A stretch of DNA of 64,000 nucleotides from Congeria kusceri. Taxonomy: Eukaryota > Mollusca > Bivalvia > Myida > Dreissenidae. Positions 47,804 through 59,649 of the stretch are shown here, one piece after another. Within the stretch, counting starts at the first letter, position 1; every line of letters starts with the position of its first letter. The stretch lies in contig CM051028.1 of the NCBI GenBank assembly GCA_027627225.1, positions 27,456,912 to 27,520,911 on the forward strand. The letters are read 5' to 3'. The notes under the pieces were generated by a model. It made no database searches. It was not told the DNA's origin and worked only from the letters and a program-made list of their open reading frames with translations. A program made the position numbers and the translations under genes.

Positions 47804-49330
47804 GATGAAATTTGAGAACATTTTTTTATTTGACAAGCTTTTAAATCGTTCATTCTGACCAGTATATTATTGCATCACATTTAGTCATGTGTTGATGAAT
47901 GTTGTCAGTCTTCATTATGATGTCATGTTGTTTTCTGCAGTTACTGTGTGAATCATGAATGTGAACATTTGATTTCATTCCTTCACCATTGTCATGCGAT
48001 GTTAATTTCAATTAACATGTTACCTTTCAGGTTTTTCGTGTGCTAAAAGATGTTTGTAAATGAGGTTAAAACTATTGTATAAATTACATGGCTTTGTATG
48101 TTTACAATTAAGTTCCATTGCCATTACTAAAATTTTTGCTAGTATGCAGTACTAACAGGGTTAACTGCAAAAGCAAGGCTAAACTAGTGAGAAAAGTCTA
48201 TGGTTATTTTACTAGCGCATTTGTACCAGTACTTACATTGTTTGCTACTGTTAAAATCCATGTAACCAAATACCTTGTAAGTTGGGTTTAACTAGTTGGG
48301 TTTAGCTAGCTAATATTTCGTTTAACTAGCTAATAGTTGGGTTAAACTAGATAATAGTTGGTTTTAAATTTAGATGGTTAGGTTTAACTTGAAACTACTT
48401 CATGGCTAACTCGTATGAATCGTTCATGTTCCTGAAACTGAACATTTAACAGAAAGTGTAACTGTGCTGTACACATGTATATGTGGTTGGTGTCTTCTTA
48501 GTGAAGAAAAGTGCATACATTGTATTGCTTGTTTAGGACCTAATGTAGAATAACGAATCAACAATGCTTCATTATGAATAACAATAATATTAGTTGTACT
48601 AGTATGTCATTTATGAACAGCTTTTGTGCAGTGTACAATTAAAGTGTGCATTGGACTTTATGGAATCTCTTGAACAAATCTTGTATGTAAATTTGTTAAG
48701 ATTGCAGCATGCACACTTGAGCTTCATTGTTAAAATTCCGTTTATAAAATTAAAATATTTGCAACGAAAGTAGTTGTCACAATTAAGGTCAGTTAAATTT
48801 GTAACGAAACTCTTAATAGTTCATATTGATTAAAAACTACGAAGATATTATTACTCAATATAATTCCATATTTGGCAGACTTCGATGATCAGGGGTGGTA
48901 TTCACAAAGCATCTCGAGTTAAATTTTATCCTTATCCTTAAATGTGGAAATTTCCTCAACTGTATAATTCAATAAACAGTTTGCACCAAGGATCACTTTA
49001 AAATAGCATCATTATTTAAATAATTATTTGATGAATATCAACAACATGTGCATCTGTTTATTAAGAAATATAATTCATTCAAATTTGCACTTAAGTGAAA
49101 ATAGTTAAGAAATTACTTAAGATGCTTCGGTGAATACCAGCCCAGTAGGAACCTACATGTAGCATTTTTATCATTATAATGTAATGATACTTATGATGGA
49201 TGACTTATGAGGTATAGTTGATGTGTAAAACAATGATTTTGCTGGAACAAGGTCTGTGGTAGCAGACTGGCATAATGATTTCATATTGTTGAAATTATTG
49301 TAAATAAAATAATAAAACTTGTTTTGTTGT
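47804..49330 (+). other. 3' UTR and downstream of the SR gene
   Basis: AT-rich non-coding DNA follows the stop. ATTAAA lies at about 48638 and AATAAA at 49303 and 49311. A short array of 'ggtttaactagctaatag'-like words spans 48290-48385. The MITE at 48892 lies between the early and late signals, so late poly(A) use would place it in the mRNA. Confidence 0.5.
48892..49144. mobile_element. MITE with GGGCTGGTATTCAC ends
   Basis: The left end reads GGGGTGGTATTCACAAAGCA and the right end, reverse-complemented, reads GGGCTGGTATTCACCGAAGC. Same family as the MITE at 26688-26942. About 253 bp, non-coding. Confidence 0.75.
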
Positions 49331-49834
49331 AACCTTATCACTGCAGCCCAACATTGTGAAAATTTATGGGTAATGCTGTAATTGTACAGTCACGAGGTCT
49401 CTGTGTATATCATACATGCATTTGCTTTGGGAAAAAATTTATTCGAATGTGCAAGCAGTTTGCTGTGAAGATGGCATTAAGTGAGTTTAATAGTAAATAT
49501 CAAACCTTTTGAATGGTTACAAAGAATAGTTGCTGAGTTGATTATCTTGAAATAATACAACTTTCCATTGTGTTTTATACTTCGATTTTTAAATGGAAGG
49601 ATTTTCTGCCAATCGTGTATAATTGACTGTCTTGAAATAAAACAACTTGCCAATGTATAGATTGTGTGCCCATCCTGATTCTGTGGTGTATGCAACTATT
49701 TTAATAAATTTAAAAATACTGTTTTCTATAAAAACCAAATAAAGATGCAACATTGTCCTGTAGAAATGTATATTGGACATGCACATACAATACAGTGTTG
49801 AAAGCTTGATACAATTGTGCCAATTTATCTTCAA
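49331..49834. other. No gene recognised
   Basis: AT-rich intergenic DNA between the SR gene and a decayed transposon block. Confidence 0.4.
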
Positions 49835-52020
49835 CTAAAACCTGCTGCCACTAGGCCCCAGAAAGGTTTCCGAAATTGAATTTTTAAAATTGGGATGTTT
49901 TGGCATGTCTTCTCGATGGAAATCTTCCATGCCCCTTCCAAACGTTTCTGTAAACCCTCTTGGCACTGTGCCAATTCGGGGTCGAACAAATTTAGGCACC
50001 CAAATTTTTAGTTTTAAAACGCCAAACGTTTTATTCGGGGGCACCCAAATTTTAAGTTCTAAAACGCCAAACGTTTTATTCGGGATCTTTGGCAACCCTT
50101 TCTGATGTTTGGAAATCCATCACCGACTGCATTTTCAGAAAGCGTTCTGCGATACTTCGTAATCTTATAGCTATCCCAAACAGTTCCTGAAGGAAGCTGA
50201 ATTGATGCCGAAAGCTTCGGAAGACAACGAATAGAAGAGTTCTGTTTTGGGTATAGAGTGCGGAAGCAATGATGATCATGTTATGAAAGATGCCGAATCG
50301 ACACCGAGTGTCAACAGAATGATTGCCGAGCAAGAGCTGTATTTCCTATACTTCAACATTTTTTGTTGTGAATTGAACATTTATCATAGCGCGAGGCTAT
50401 GGCAAGCTACCTCAGAAGAAATTGGGTGTGAAATATGTTAGCCAGCCCCTGGACACCCAGGTTCAGATGGAGGCATCAACCCCTATCTGAAAGCCCAAGA
50501 TGAGAAGCAAAGTTACACCTCTCATATTGGGCAGCCACTTCACGCCAGGCCTCTGAAGCGTTGGGAATGGCCAGAACTGCATACTTATACTGTGCAGTAC
50601 ACACTTGTGGGACTATATGGCATTCATTTTCTGAAGAAACACAGAAGTCATACACTAAGGAGTGGTACTGGTCCCCAGATGCAATGTACATCAGTGTCAT
50701 CACAAGCTTTAGGCCAGCAGGAAGGGCATTACAGAACCTGGTGTCCTTTTTCTGAATGTTGGGCATTAAGCTTTTGTAGTATTTAATCGAATGCTTTTGA
50801 AGGAGACATCTTAATCTCTTGAGAACCTATATTATAGTATTTTACTGTCCATAATGAAACTCTCTGTCATCTTTGAGCCAGGGCAGGCCCAATCTCATTA
50901 AAACCATCTCCAGTCTGACACTACTATATTATCTGCTCACTGGATCTGATGACTTCGAATTAGGGTCACGTTCAGACGACCTTTTCATGAGCAAATCAAA
51001 TTGTTGCCTTCAAAATGTTGTGGTATAAATTGTATATATAAACCACAAAAACTAAGCACGACATTTACGTGAACTTTGGATGTTTACTCAACTAAGTTAC
51101 CACTATATCCATTGTTATCCACGTGAAAATTAACTGTAAATGATATATTCCCGAGGATCAGCTGGAAATGCCTCACCTTTTCAAAAACCTTGGCCAAACT
51201 TTGCTGTGCATTTTGACGTGAACTTTGGATGTTTACTCGCCAAAGTTACCACTATATTCATTGTTATCCACGTGAAAATTAACTGTCAATGATTTATTCC
51301 CGAGGATCAGCTGGAAATTCATCACCATTTCAAAAACCGTGGCCAAACTTTGTTGTGCAACAAGCAATTTAATTGGGCGCAGCAGGGCTGAGATTGTTAT
51401 TGTTAGGAAGGTCATTTGAACGTGACCTGTTATACGATGTCTTCAGATCCTAACGTTAGGATTTGATTTTAATGAGATTGGGGACGGCCCCACCATCGAT
51501 GACGTCTTCTTCTCTGAAACAAGTACAATGCCGAGCATGGAATCCATTTTAGTTTGGATTTGAAACTGAAGTGCAAGTTGAAGGCCTCAAATGTCCCACT
51601 AGCAACTAATAATAAGATAGTTTGGTGTCGTTTATATATCCAGACGCAACTCAGCAACATTCCATCGGCAACGATTTGGCAACTCTTTAGTGTTCTGTTA
51701 TGTAACCTCAACCTTTCTGTGCAATAGGGAAACATTCTGGAACCAATGCCAGAAATGTCAGCAACATTCTGCTACTTAGGATAGTTCTTGGCGTTTACAC
51801 GGTACCTTTCATATGCCAATCCAAGAATACATGCCGAACGAGCCCGATGGCAAAGCTCCACCCATTTTATTGACTAAAGATCCCAAAGGTTCCCGAAACG
51901 AGCAAACCTTTAACGGCCACCATTCTCCAAAGTATCAGGGCTTTAGTGGACGGCTAAAGGTTACACTCTGTCACTTGGCAAAATCTGCACACTCGACTTT
52001 CAATGACCTCTAAGATGCTT
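49835..52020. mobile_element. Decayed Harbinger-like transposon block
   Basis: This stretch is more GC-rich than its flanks. It contains a Harbinger transposase fragment, an inner direct duplication of about 150 bp (units from 51068 and 51219, with TGAACTTTGGATGTTTACTC), and inverted words (GGATCTGATGACTTCG at 50944 and its inverse near 51435). A 48-bp direct repeat with 'ccaaacgttttattcggg' is at 50005-50082. Boundaries are not resolved. Confidence 0.5.
50465..50766 (-). pseudogene. PIF/Harbinger transposase fragment
   Basis: The frame includes ALPAGLKLVMTLMYIASGDQ and then SLVYDFCVS, followed by IPNASEAWREVAAQYERCNF. This is the helix-turn-helix region that precedes the first catalytic Asp in Harbinger (DDE_Tnp_4) transposases, where families show 'L..L..LA.G.S..SL...F.V' and 'W..IA..F...WNFP'. 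The frame is lost where IGAIDGKH should follow. The rest of the catalytic core was not found. Confidence 0.6.
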
Positions 52021-52943
52021 TCTGACTGAAGCAGAATGGGGGACAGCAATCGCAGTGGTGGTAATCGTTCCAATTACCATGTTGATAAGTGCTTACAATA
52101 TATACTTGTTAATCAAAATATTTTTTCCAATATTTGAACATTTTTGCAAAATATATATTAACACAAATCATTAATAGCGTCGGATATAAATAAATCAGGA
52201 AGGGGGAGGGGCGGGGCTTTCCTAAGCCTGTGACTGAAGACTAAAAAATAAATAGAACATCACAATGTTTGAGGTATTTTTTTTATTCAAAATCAAGCAG
52301 ACACAAGTGTAAGTACAAAAACATTGTTGTAATACACAAGCATGAAATATTCCACAATATAAGAGTCGTTATACAACTTCACAAAATTGTCAGTATCACG
52401 TTGGAAACTACATTTCATTAGAGAAACATTTTATTACTAACTTTAATGTTAGTAAAAAAATCTTATAAGTCAAGCATTTTAAATAAAATTGCTTTCAATT
52501 ATAAGTCTGATGTGCACGATCTGACTCCAACATGTACATGCATGATAACACATCTCTCCTATACATGTACTTCAAATACGTGAAATGCACAAGAATACAA
52601 TTTTTTAAGCAGCATTACCCAACACACACTTCAGCATACACATGTATTTGATTATATCTAATAGAGCGCTGTTTAGAATACAGACACACATTGACAACAA
52701 CACCTTATGCGCAGGTTGATACTAGTCATAAGAAAATAGGCACGGTTTACAATGAAAATAAGACAAGAAAAGATACACGTTGCTTGAAAACGCATTTTAA
52801 AATTGCATTGAAAGTTGAAGTATTTGATGAGTTGAATAGAATTCAGATTTAATGAAAATGTCACTTGTTTTAAGCTGACTTCCAATACATATTTGTTGGA
52901 TTTTCAAATGAGCATCACTCATTTTGACCACAATACTTTAGTT
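52021..52943. other. AT-rich non-coding DNA, possible 3' end of the FEZ transcript
   Basis: No gene. A TTTTTTTTATTC stretch at about 52278 is an AATAAA in the minus direction and could end a long FEZ 3' UTR, but the distance (over 7 kb) makes this weak. Confidence 0.25.
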
Positions 52944-53211
52944 ATAAGGACCTAGTGCTTGGGTTGTAATCAAAAGGTGTCATACTATACGATGCCATGA
53001 ATTGGATGTTATAAGGACCTAGTGCTTGGGTTGTAATCAAAAGGTGTCATACTATACGATGCCATGAATTGGATGTTATAAGGACCTAGTGCTTGGGTTG
53101 TAATCAAAAGGTGTCATACTATACGATGCCATGAATTGGATGTTATAAGGACCTAGTGCTTGGGTTGTAATCAAAAGGTGTCATACTATATGATGCCATG
53201 AATTGGATGTT
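52944..53211. repeat. 67-bp tandem repeat, four near-identical copies
   Basis: Units start at 52944, 53011, 53078 and 53145, each beginning ATAAGGACCTAGTGCTTGGG. The only difference I see is TATATGATG for TATACGATG in the fourth. Confidence 0.95.
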
Positions 53212-53798
53212 AAGCAGTGTACAGTGGTTAGGCCACATGTTGACTACATGTGCTGTTGTATGCAGTGTCTGTTACATCAACATCCCAGATAACTGAACTG
53301 TCATTAAGCCTTGTTTCTAAAATATCCATGGATGTGTTTAAATATTACAGTATTTTTACAGTACATTTAGTACGAGATTTCTACACACAACACAGTTTCA
53401 CTGCAACCATATTAATGCAATCTCACGTACTCCACAAGGTTTCTAAAGAATTGCATTACCATTTAACCAAGGATATATTAGACAGTTCTATCATAAGTAA
53501 TTTTTACATTCACCCTATATTCATACAGTATTATGATAACCATTACAAATAGTTCAAAGCAGTATACAAACTACACTTCCACACTGGAATAACTGTTCGG
53601 TTTACCGTATGTATGTATGAGTTTTAACAGTGTACAAAATATTCATACACAGCTTTTGATTACATTATTTTGTTCAAGTACATATTAGAAAATACTTGTT
53701 AGAGGAATAAATACTAAGTAGTACATGTATATAAATTATAAAATGTCATTTAGTAAGTGATTTAAAAACAGTAAATATTATAAAAATCTAACAAGAAA
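53212..53798. other. No gene recognised
   Basis: AT-rich. The plus-strand frame 53250-53552 has no recognisable domain, splice context or neighbour link. Confidence 0.4.
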
Positions 53799-55173
53799 AA
53801 CAAGAGGGCCATAATGGCCCAAAGCGCTCAACTGAGAACCGGTACAGATGAAGACCATACTGTTGTGACAGGTTTGAAAATTAAGGTATCTGAACAATAC
53901 GTAAAGGGGGATAGGATCGATTTGATTTAAAACATCGGTTAGTGCAATGGGCTAACTAAAGTACGAGTTGGGTAGTGGGTGTGCGGTGATTTTGCTAATG
54001 GTTCTCAAATAATTTTTCTTGATATTCTTACCTGACCCTTTTTCACTAAGTCGGTGACAATTCTGGAAAATGCAGAAACAGTAGATTTTGATGTCTTTTT
54101 TGTAGACAGTTTTGGAGAACTAGTTGCAATGCGATAATTGCAATGCGACAATTGCACAGCGCACAAGGGGCTATAACTCTGGTGTTTCTCACCCAAACAT
54201 GCTTATATTCAAATTCACCGGTAATCTTACGTTCATAGACAAACTGTGCTAAAATTGGTGAAGATTGGATGAAAAATGAAGTCTCTATCCTGAATAATGT
54301 CAATTTTTGTATAGTTTCTTCTTAAACAAAGGGCTATAATTCCAGTGTTTCTGGCCCGATTTTGCTTATATTCGACTTCACCTTTAATTTTATGGTCATA
54401 GACGAACTGTGCAAGACTGGCGAAGATTGGATGAAAAATGAAGTCTCGATCCTGAATAATGTCCATGTATATTTTTTTTCACAAACAAAAGGCAATGACT
54501 CTGGTGTTTTTGGCCTGATTTTGTTTTATATTCAACTTGACCTGTAATCTTATGGTCATAGAAAAACGGATACAGATTGATAAAGATCGGATGAAAATGA
54601 ATAATGTCCATTTGTGCATTTTTTTTTCACAAACAGAGGGCAATAACTCCGGTGTTTCTGGTCCGATCTTGCTTATATTTGACTTCACCTGTAATCTCAT
54701 GGTCATAGACAAACTGTGCAAGATTGGTGAAGATGCGATGAAAAATGGAGTCTCTATCCTGAATAATGCCCATTTTTGTATATTTTTTCATAAACAAAGG
54801 GCAATAACTCCGATGTTTGAAACACGATCTGGCCCATCTTTGGCGTCTGCTGAGATCTGATGGCCATACACAAACTGTGAAAGTTTGGTTAAGATTGGAC
54901 GGACAATAAAGTTTATATGTTGGAAAAGGGCATTTTTGCAATTTTTGCATGAAAAAGGGGCAATAACTCTGGTGTTACTGGTGTGATCTGGCCCAATAAC
55001 AATCCCATCCAAAGTTTCATGGTCATACACAAACTGTGCAAGTTTGGTTAAGATGGATGAAAAGTGAAGTCTCCAGTGTGAGAACGAAACAAGTTGTTGA
55101 CGGCACACGGACGACGCAGGAGAGGTCCCCTATACCAATAGCTCATTGAGCACTTCGTGCTCAGGTAACCTAA
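53799..55173 (+). mobile_element. Full-length Helitron-like element with ~160-bp tandem core
   Basis: It begins ACAAGAGGGCCATAATGGCC, a palindromic head as at 4616. Seven or so units follow, each with 'ataactc.ggtgtttctgg', 'atggtcatagacaaactgtg' and 'gatgaaaaatg'. It ends with hairpin GAGCACTTCGTGCTC (55148-55162) and CTAA (55170-55173). The stacked minus-strand frames are translations of the repeat. Confidence 0.65.
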
Positions 55174-55533
55174 AAGCATAATACTGTGGAATCACTAATT
55201 TTCGTGGTGGTCTAATTTTCGCGCTCTTGCCATAGTGCGAATTTATGACCATTATTTACCGATTTTGTGGTGTAGCCACACACTGGCAGCTTACACGTTC
55301 GTTCAAATGTACTTCGGTATTCGTTGGTAAATATACGCAGATAGGACAATATGTTAGGATGCGAATGTTTTTAATGAATGTTTGTGAATGTTTTCTTCAT
55401 CGGCTTCATTCTGATTAATGAATGCATATTTTTTTCATTTAAATTAAATTGTGGGTGTTTTAGTACATTTAAATGCGGTCATACACTGCAGATCTGCTAT
55501 ATCGCGATTCTAGGGATCCATATATATATAAAT

Positions 55534-55626
55534 ATACATGTCGAGGGATGAGTGCGAAACTATTGTATCTGATATAGAAATTTTAAGCAGATACAATAGT
55601 TTCACGCTTAGCCCTCGATGTATACA
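55534..55626. other. Long imperfect hairpin
   Basis: The left arm (55534-55571) contains GAGTGCGAAACTATTGTATC. The right arm (55588-55626), reverse-complemented, contains AAGCGTGAAACTATTGTATC. The arms pair over about 36 bp with few mismatches around a loop of about 16 nt. Confidence 0.75.
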
Positions 55627-55669
55627 CAATACCCCATTTTCGTGACCTCAAAACATAAACGTAATTCAC

Positions 55670-56110
55670 TTGCCTTTTTCATTGTTGTTAACATCCTTAA
55701 TGTGTTCTATTCATATGTAAAATATTCCATTTGTATACAAAATAATATAGATCTAATATTATTCCTTGTAATTAATTTCAAATCGCGTATAATCAATTTG
55801 AAATCCGAAACTCCTTTCCGAACATTACTGTTCACGTGTTGAAAACACACACAAAAGTCTATTTTACCATTAAACTGCGCGTGTATTCCATTCTTTGTTC
55901 TGCTAAAAAAGCGCGCACAAATTATGCCAAAATGTACAACGTCACGTCATCTGCATGGGAAGCGTGGGTGCATTGATTGCCATAAAAATACTTTGCAGTG
56001 CAGAGAACATTGAGATCTTTACTTTGTATAAAAATTTCGTAACGCATAACACCAAAATTGTACATGTGTATTTCTATAACACAGTTGCGCAAAAGCATGA
56101 TTTTGAACAC
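55670..56110. repeat. Unnamed dispersed repeat, copy 2
   Basis: Matches 35930-36390 in order: 'ctttttcattgttgttaa', 'acgtcacgtcatc', 'tgggaagcgtgg', 'gagatctttact'. Its minus-strand frame resembles that of copy 1 (QSKDLNVLCTAKYF against QNKDFTVLCATIFL), so it may be a remnant of a once-coding element. Confidence 0.6.
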
Positions 56111-56280
56111 TTGTAATACAATGAGTTAAAGGAACATGAAGATCATACTTTTCACAAGTTGATGTTTTGAGTTAAGAATTAGCGCCCGCGATGTACAGCC
56201 GAAAAGAGTACTTCAATCGGCACTTAATTAACAAGGTGTCAGTTTGACGTAACCTGATATATTATACCTATTGTCTCGCC

Positions 56281-56343
56281 TAAATCTGCGAGCCTAATCC
56301 GGTACTAATATACGTGTTTATTGCAACATACAAGCTGTCACAA
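56281..56343 (+). repeat. 63-bp duplicated segment, copy A
   Basis: TAAATCTGCGAGCCTAATCC to GCTGTCACAA, one mismatch from 59013-59075, in the same orientation, 2732 bp apart. Confidence 0.9.
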
Positions 56344-57617
56344 TTGGACCCTTCATTGGCGTTCTGTATGGTTTTTCAGTTTATTACATAATTGACACAT
56401 AATTTGGGTAAAAACCAATTCTCGTTTGTTTGTTTTTTTTTTTTCAAAATCGTAGTTGCTCGAATTAAGACCGCGCGAATATGTCCTCGATCGAATGTGT
56501 GCGAAATTTGTACCCCGCGAATCTAAGTGATTCCACAGTATTCTGTGCAACATATTGATAGCACAACACTCCAGAAATGCTAACAAGAAAAGTTTGTATC
56601 CCAAATTAACAAGTTTTCTTATTGATGACATTAATCTCTTCTTGAAATATAGAATAAACCAATTAAGGACATGATTACATTTTTAAATTATATATATTAT
56701 AAACTATTGTATTGGTATTACGATTGTTACGACTTAACACAAGATTCTCCAAGTAATACAACCTTGGAAGAATTGCCAATTTAAATCCAATACCGACACA
56801 TGTGCGTGTGCTCCAAGTAACTGTATACTGTAAAATCATTTTATTTTGTTATGGTCTAATTTTGGCAAACATTAGGATGTGTCTCCTGACAGGGCATAAC
56901 TCAAGAACGATACTAGCAATTATGCCGAACTTAACCTTCCTTTTATGTTTACTAACACTGCCGTAAAGTTTCATAATGCACAAAAAAATCTCAAGTTATT
57001 GTCTGCACAAACAAGAGGAAGCCACCGCCAAAGTAACCTTTATGTCGCCTTTTCAGACGACACAAAAATGTGCAAATTAGCAGTTGTTAAACAATGCTTG
57101 AAATTTAGACCCTGCACAAAATAAAATGATTTTATAGTACTTCTACAAAGGCCTGCTACGACGAGTACACTTACACTGTAGGCTATAAACAATTCAAACA
57201 CACTGCATTGTTGCTCTTATGCCGCAAAATATTATAAACATACATGTAACTGTACTCTGGCATATCTGACTAGAATATAACAATAAAGTACCTTTCATGA
57301 ACAGTACACTTTTATGACACAACAGTCAACAATTTGACCTTCATATTCTTGAAGAGACATGTATAATAATTTTAAAAAATCAACAGTCACAGATGAATGG
57401 GGAAGTCATACATCAGTTTATAGAGTTCTAATAATACAATGTACTGGTAGACACCATACAACTACCACACTTATTCTGAAAGTGCTATACCCTGAAAGGA
57501 AGAGATTCTACAGAAATGACCACCAACCTCGTTAATACGATTATTTGTTAACATAAATAGTAACAGTATACGGAGAAAGATACAGTTAAACACAATCTTG
57601 TTACAACATTTGTTTAA

Positions 57618-57790
57618 AAAATAATTTTCGATTTATGGTTGTTTATCGGTCAATTAATAACGATTTGGAGTTCTGATGCATAGGAATTAAACCACGAGGG
57701 CGTTCACCCAAGTTGTTTAATAGCCGCACATCAGAACAACAAAGAGTTGCTTATTGGCCGATAAACAACGATGATGCGAAAATTATTTTG
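57618..57790. mobile_element. Foldback MITE
   Basis: The arms are inverted copies. The left reads AAAATAATTTTCGATTTATG, then GTTGTTTATCGGTCAATTA; the right, reverse-complemented, reads AAAATAATTTTCGCATCATC, then GTTGTTTATCGGCCAATAA. Both reach TTCTGATG. About 60 bp per arm with a short centre. Confidence 0.75.
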
Positions 57791-59012
57791 ATTTTAACAT
57801 GATTTAACATATATTTATGCAACTGTAATTGTAACTACTTTTTACTATGCTCCACTCAGAATTGGAACTTCTTTTTGCATTGTTTATGTTTAACAACGAT
57901 AACTTTGTTCTTGCCTATAGAACAATTAGCGAGTATCATGTTAGAATAATACATCAATTTAAACTTTAGAGTTCAACTATTTCTGCAGTTAGATGGGACT
58001 ACAGTGCACACACCTAACCTTTGTAACATTACATATACCGGTATACTGTATATTCAGCTTCCAACTGTGACAAAATAAATATCCATGAAGAAAATGAACA
58101 TACACTGGAGTTTATAAGGTTATATGATAAATCTGTTTACAAACAAACCTGGATAAATGTAAAACAAAATTTACATTCCCTAACTTGTCCGTTTTTTGAC
58201 AAAGCTTTATGTGCCAGTTGTCCTGGTAAATTCTGGCAAAATTTTACTTGTCCATACATGCTCTGGGACAATTATATGGATTTACGGGACAAGTGATCAC
58301 ATAACACCTACACATAATAGATGCACACATCTTTAGAATATAACCTACATTTTGAGACAATGAAATTGGTGGACTGTACCCAATACGTGAAACACTTAAC
58401 CATTAAGAGCATGGTTTTAATTAACGCTATTTTGGTTTTTGATTGGCTATTTGAAATTGTGCCTCTACAGAATCTGCAGTAAGCATTACCGTATATGGAC
58501 ATCTACTATTTGGAAAACATAGTAGATCTTAACAATTAAGAAATCACAGAAGCAGAAATGAAGAGGTACCATGGCCACTAAGTAACAGGCTACGTAGGTA
58601 AAATTGAAAATGTCGTAACAACACAACATAAAAACATTCATCACATGGGTTACGTATGTAAAGCAATTATAAAATCAATATACATGTATGTACATTATAA
58701 ACTCGAAAAACTGAGTTTGTTTTAAAGAAAATACAAATTTATTGCACAAAATACGTATAAACTTAAAAATTACATTCCTAAAACAGATGATTAATAAAAT
58801 CTACACTTAGGATGTACTTTCATTAAATACAAACTACAAAGTGTGAAATGAAAAAAATTTATTCTTTCACTGAACAAACTAAAGCTGAACACTTCTTAAG
58901 ATTTATGTGAATATAGAGAATCCACTAATGAATAATGACAAAGACATATGTTATGCATAATTTATCATTAAAACACATTTCGGAACGTAGAAACTGCAGT
59001 TTTGTAAAGTAT
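57791..59012. other. No gene recognised
   Basis: AT-rich non-coding DNA downstream of FEZ, with words such as 'acttgtccat' and 'gggacaa' near 58170-58300 that look like an old repeat. Confidence 0.4.
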
Positions 59013-59075
59013 TAAATCTGCGAGCCTAATCCGGTACTAATATACGTGTTTATTGCAACAAACAAGCTGTCACAA
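59013..59075 (+). repeat. 63-bp duplicated segment, copy B
   Basis: Same-orientation copy of 56281-56343 with one mismatch. Flanking sequences differ, so the duplicated unit is sharply bounded. Confidence 0.9.
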
Positions 59076-59649
59076 AGGACAAGTATTTTACTACTAAGCT
59101 TAGCTGTAACACGGCAGAAGCTATACAGCATTGGCAGCTCAAGGCTCTGATTAATTTACATGTAGCAACAAATGACATTAAATACATGTATATCATGAAA
59201 ATTACATCAATATTTATGTACTTTTTCTGACATAAGCATGGCCACTTCATTTCAATTTACAAAAAACACTACCTAATTTTTGTGCTTATCAGGGAAAAAT
59301 GGAAAGATCTCACATTTCAAAATATGAAAGTTTTCTAACTGTTTAACAGAATCACACATTTATACGTTTATGCACTGGATACGGACATGCTTAAAAGAAA
59401 TATATTAGTCTATGTAAATAGGTATTTTTATAAGAGGTTCTACTATTTGGTAAAAGTGTCATCATATATTTTTTACAAAATCATTACACTATATATATAA
59501 GATCATCATTAATAACTACTTCAACTGGCCTAACTGTACAATGTCAGGTTGAGAAATACAGTCTACTCTATTCATATCTATCAAATTAAGGGTCGAGGTC
59601 TATTGCACTTCGTCTCTGGAGCTTCATCAGAACCACTGTGTAAGCTCAG

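Noticed and set aside
47554..47853. Minus-strand frame rich in Asp-Leu-Asp and Arg-Asp-Leu
   Set aside because: It is the antisense of the SR gene's Arg-Ser exon.
54005..55108. Stack of similar minus-strand frames (HPIFTNLAQFVYDHEITGEV type) resembling a protein repeat family
   Set aside because: They follow the 160-bp units of a Helitron-like element and are broken at every unit.
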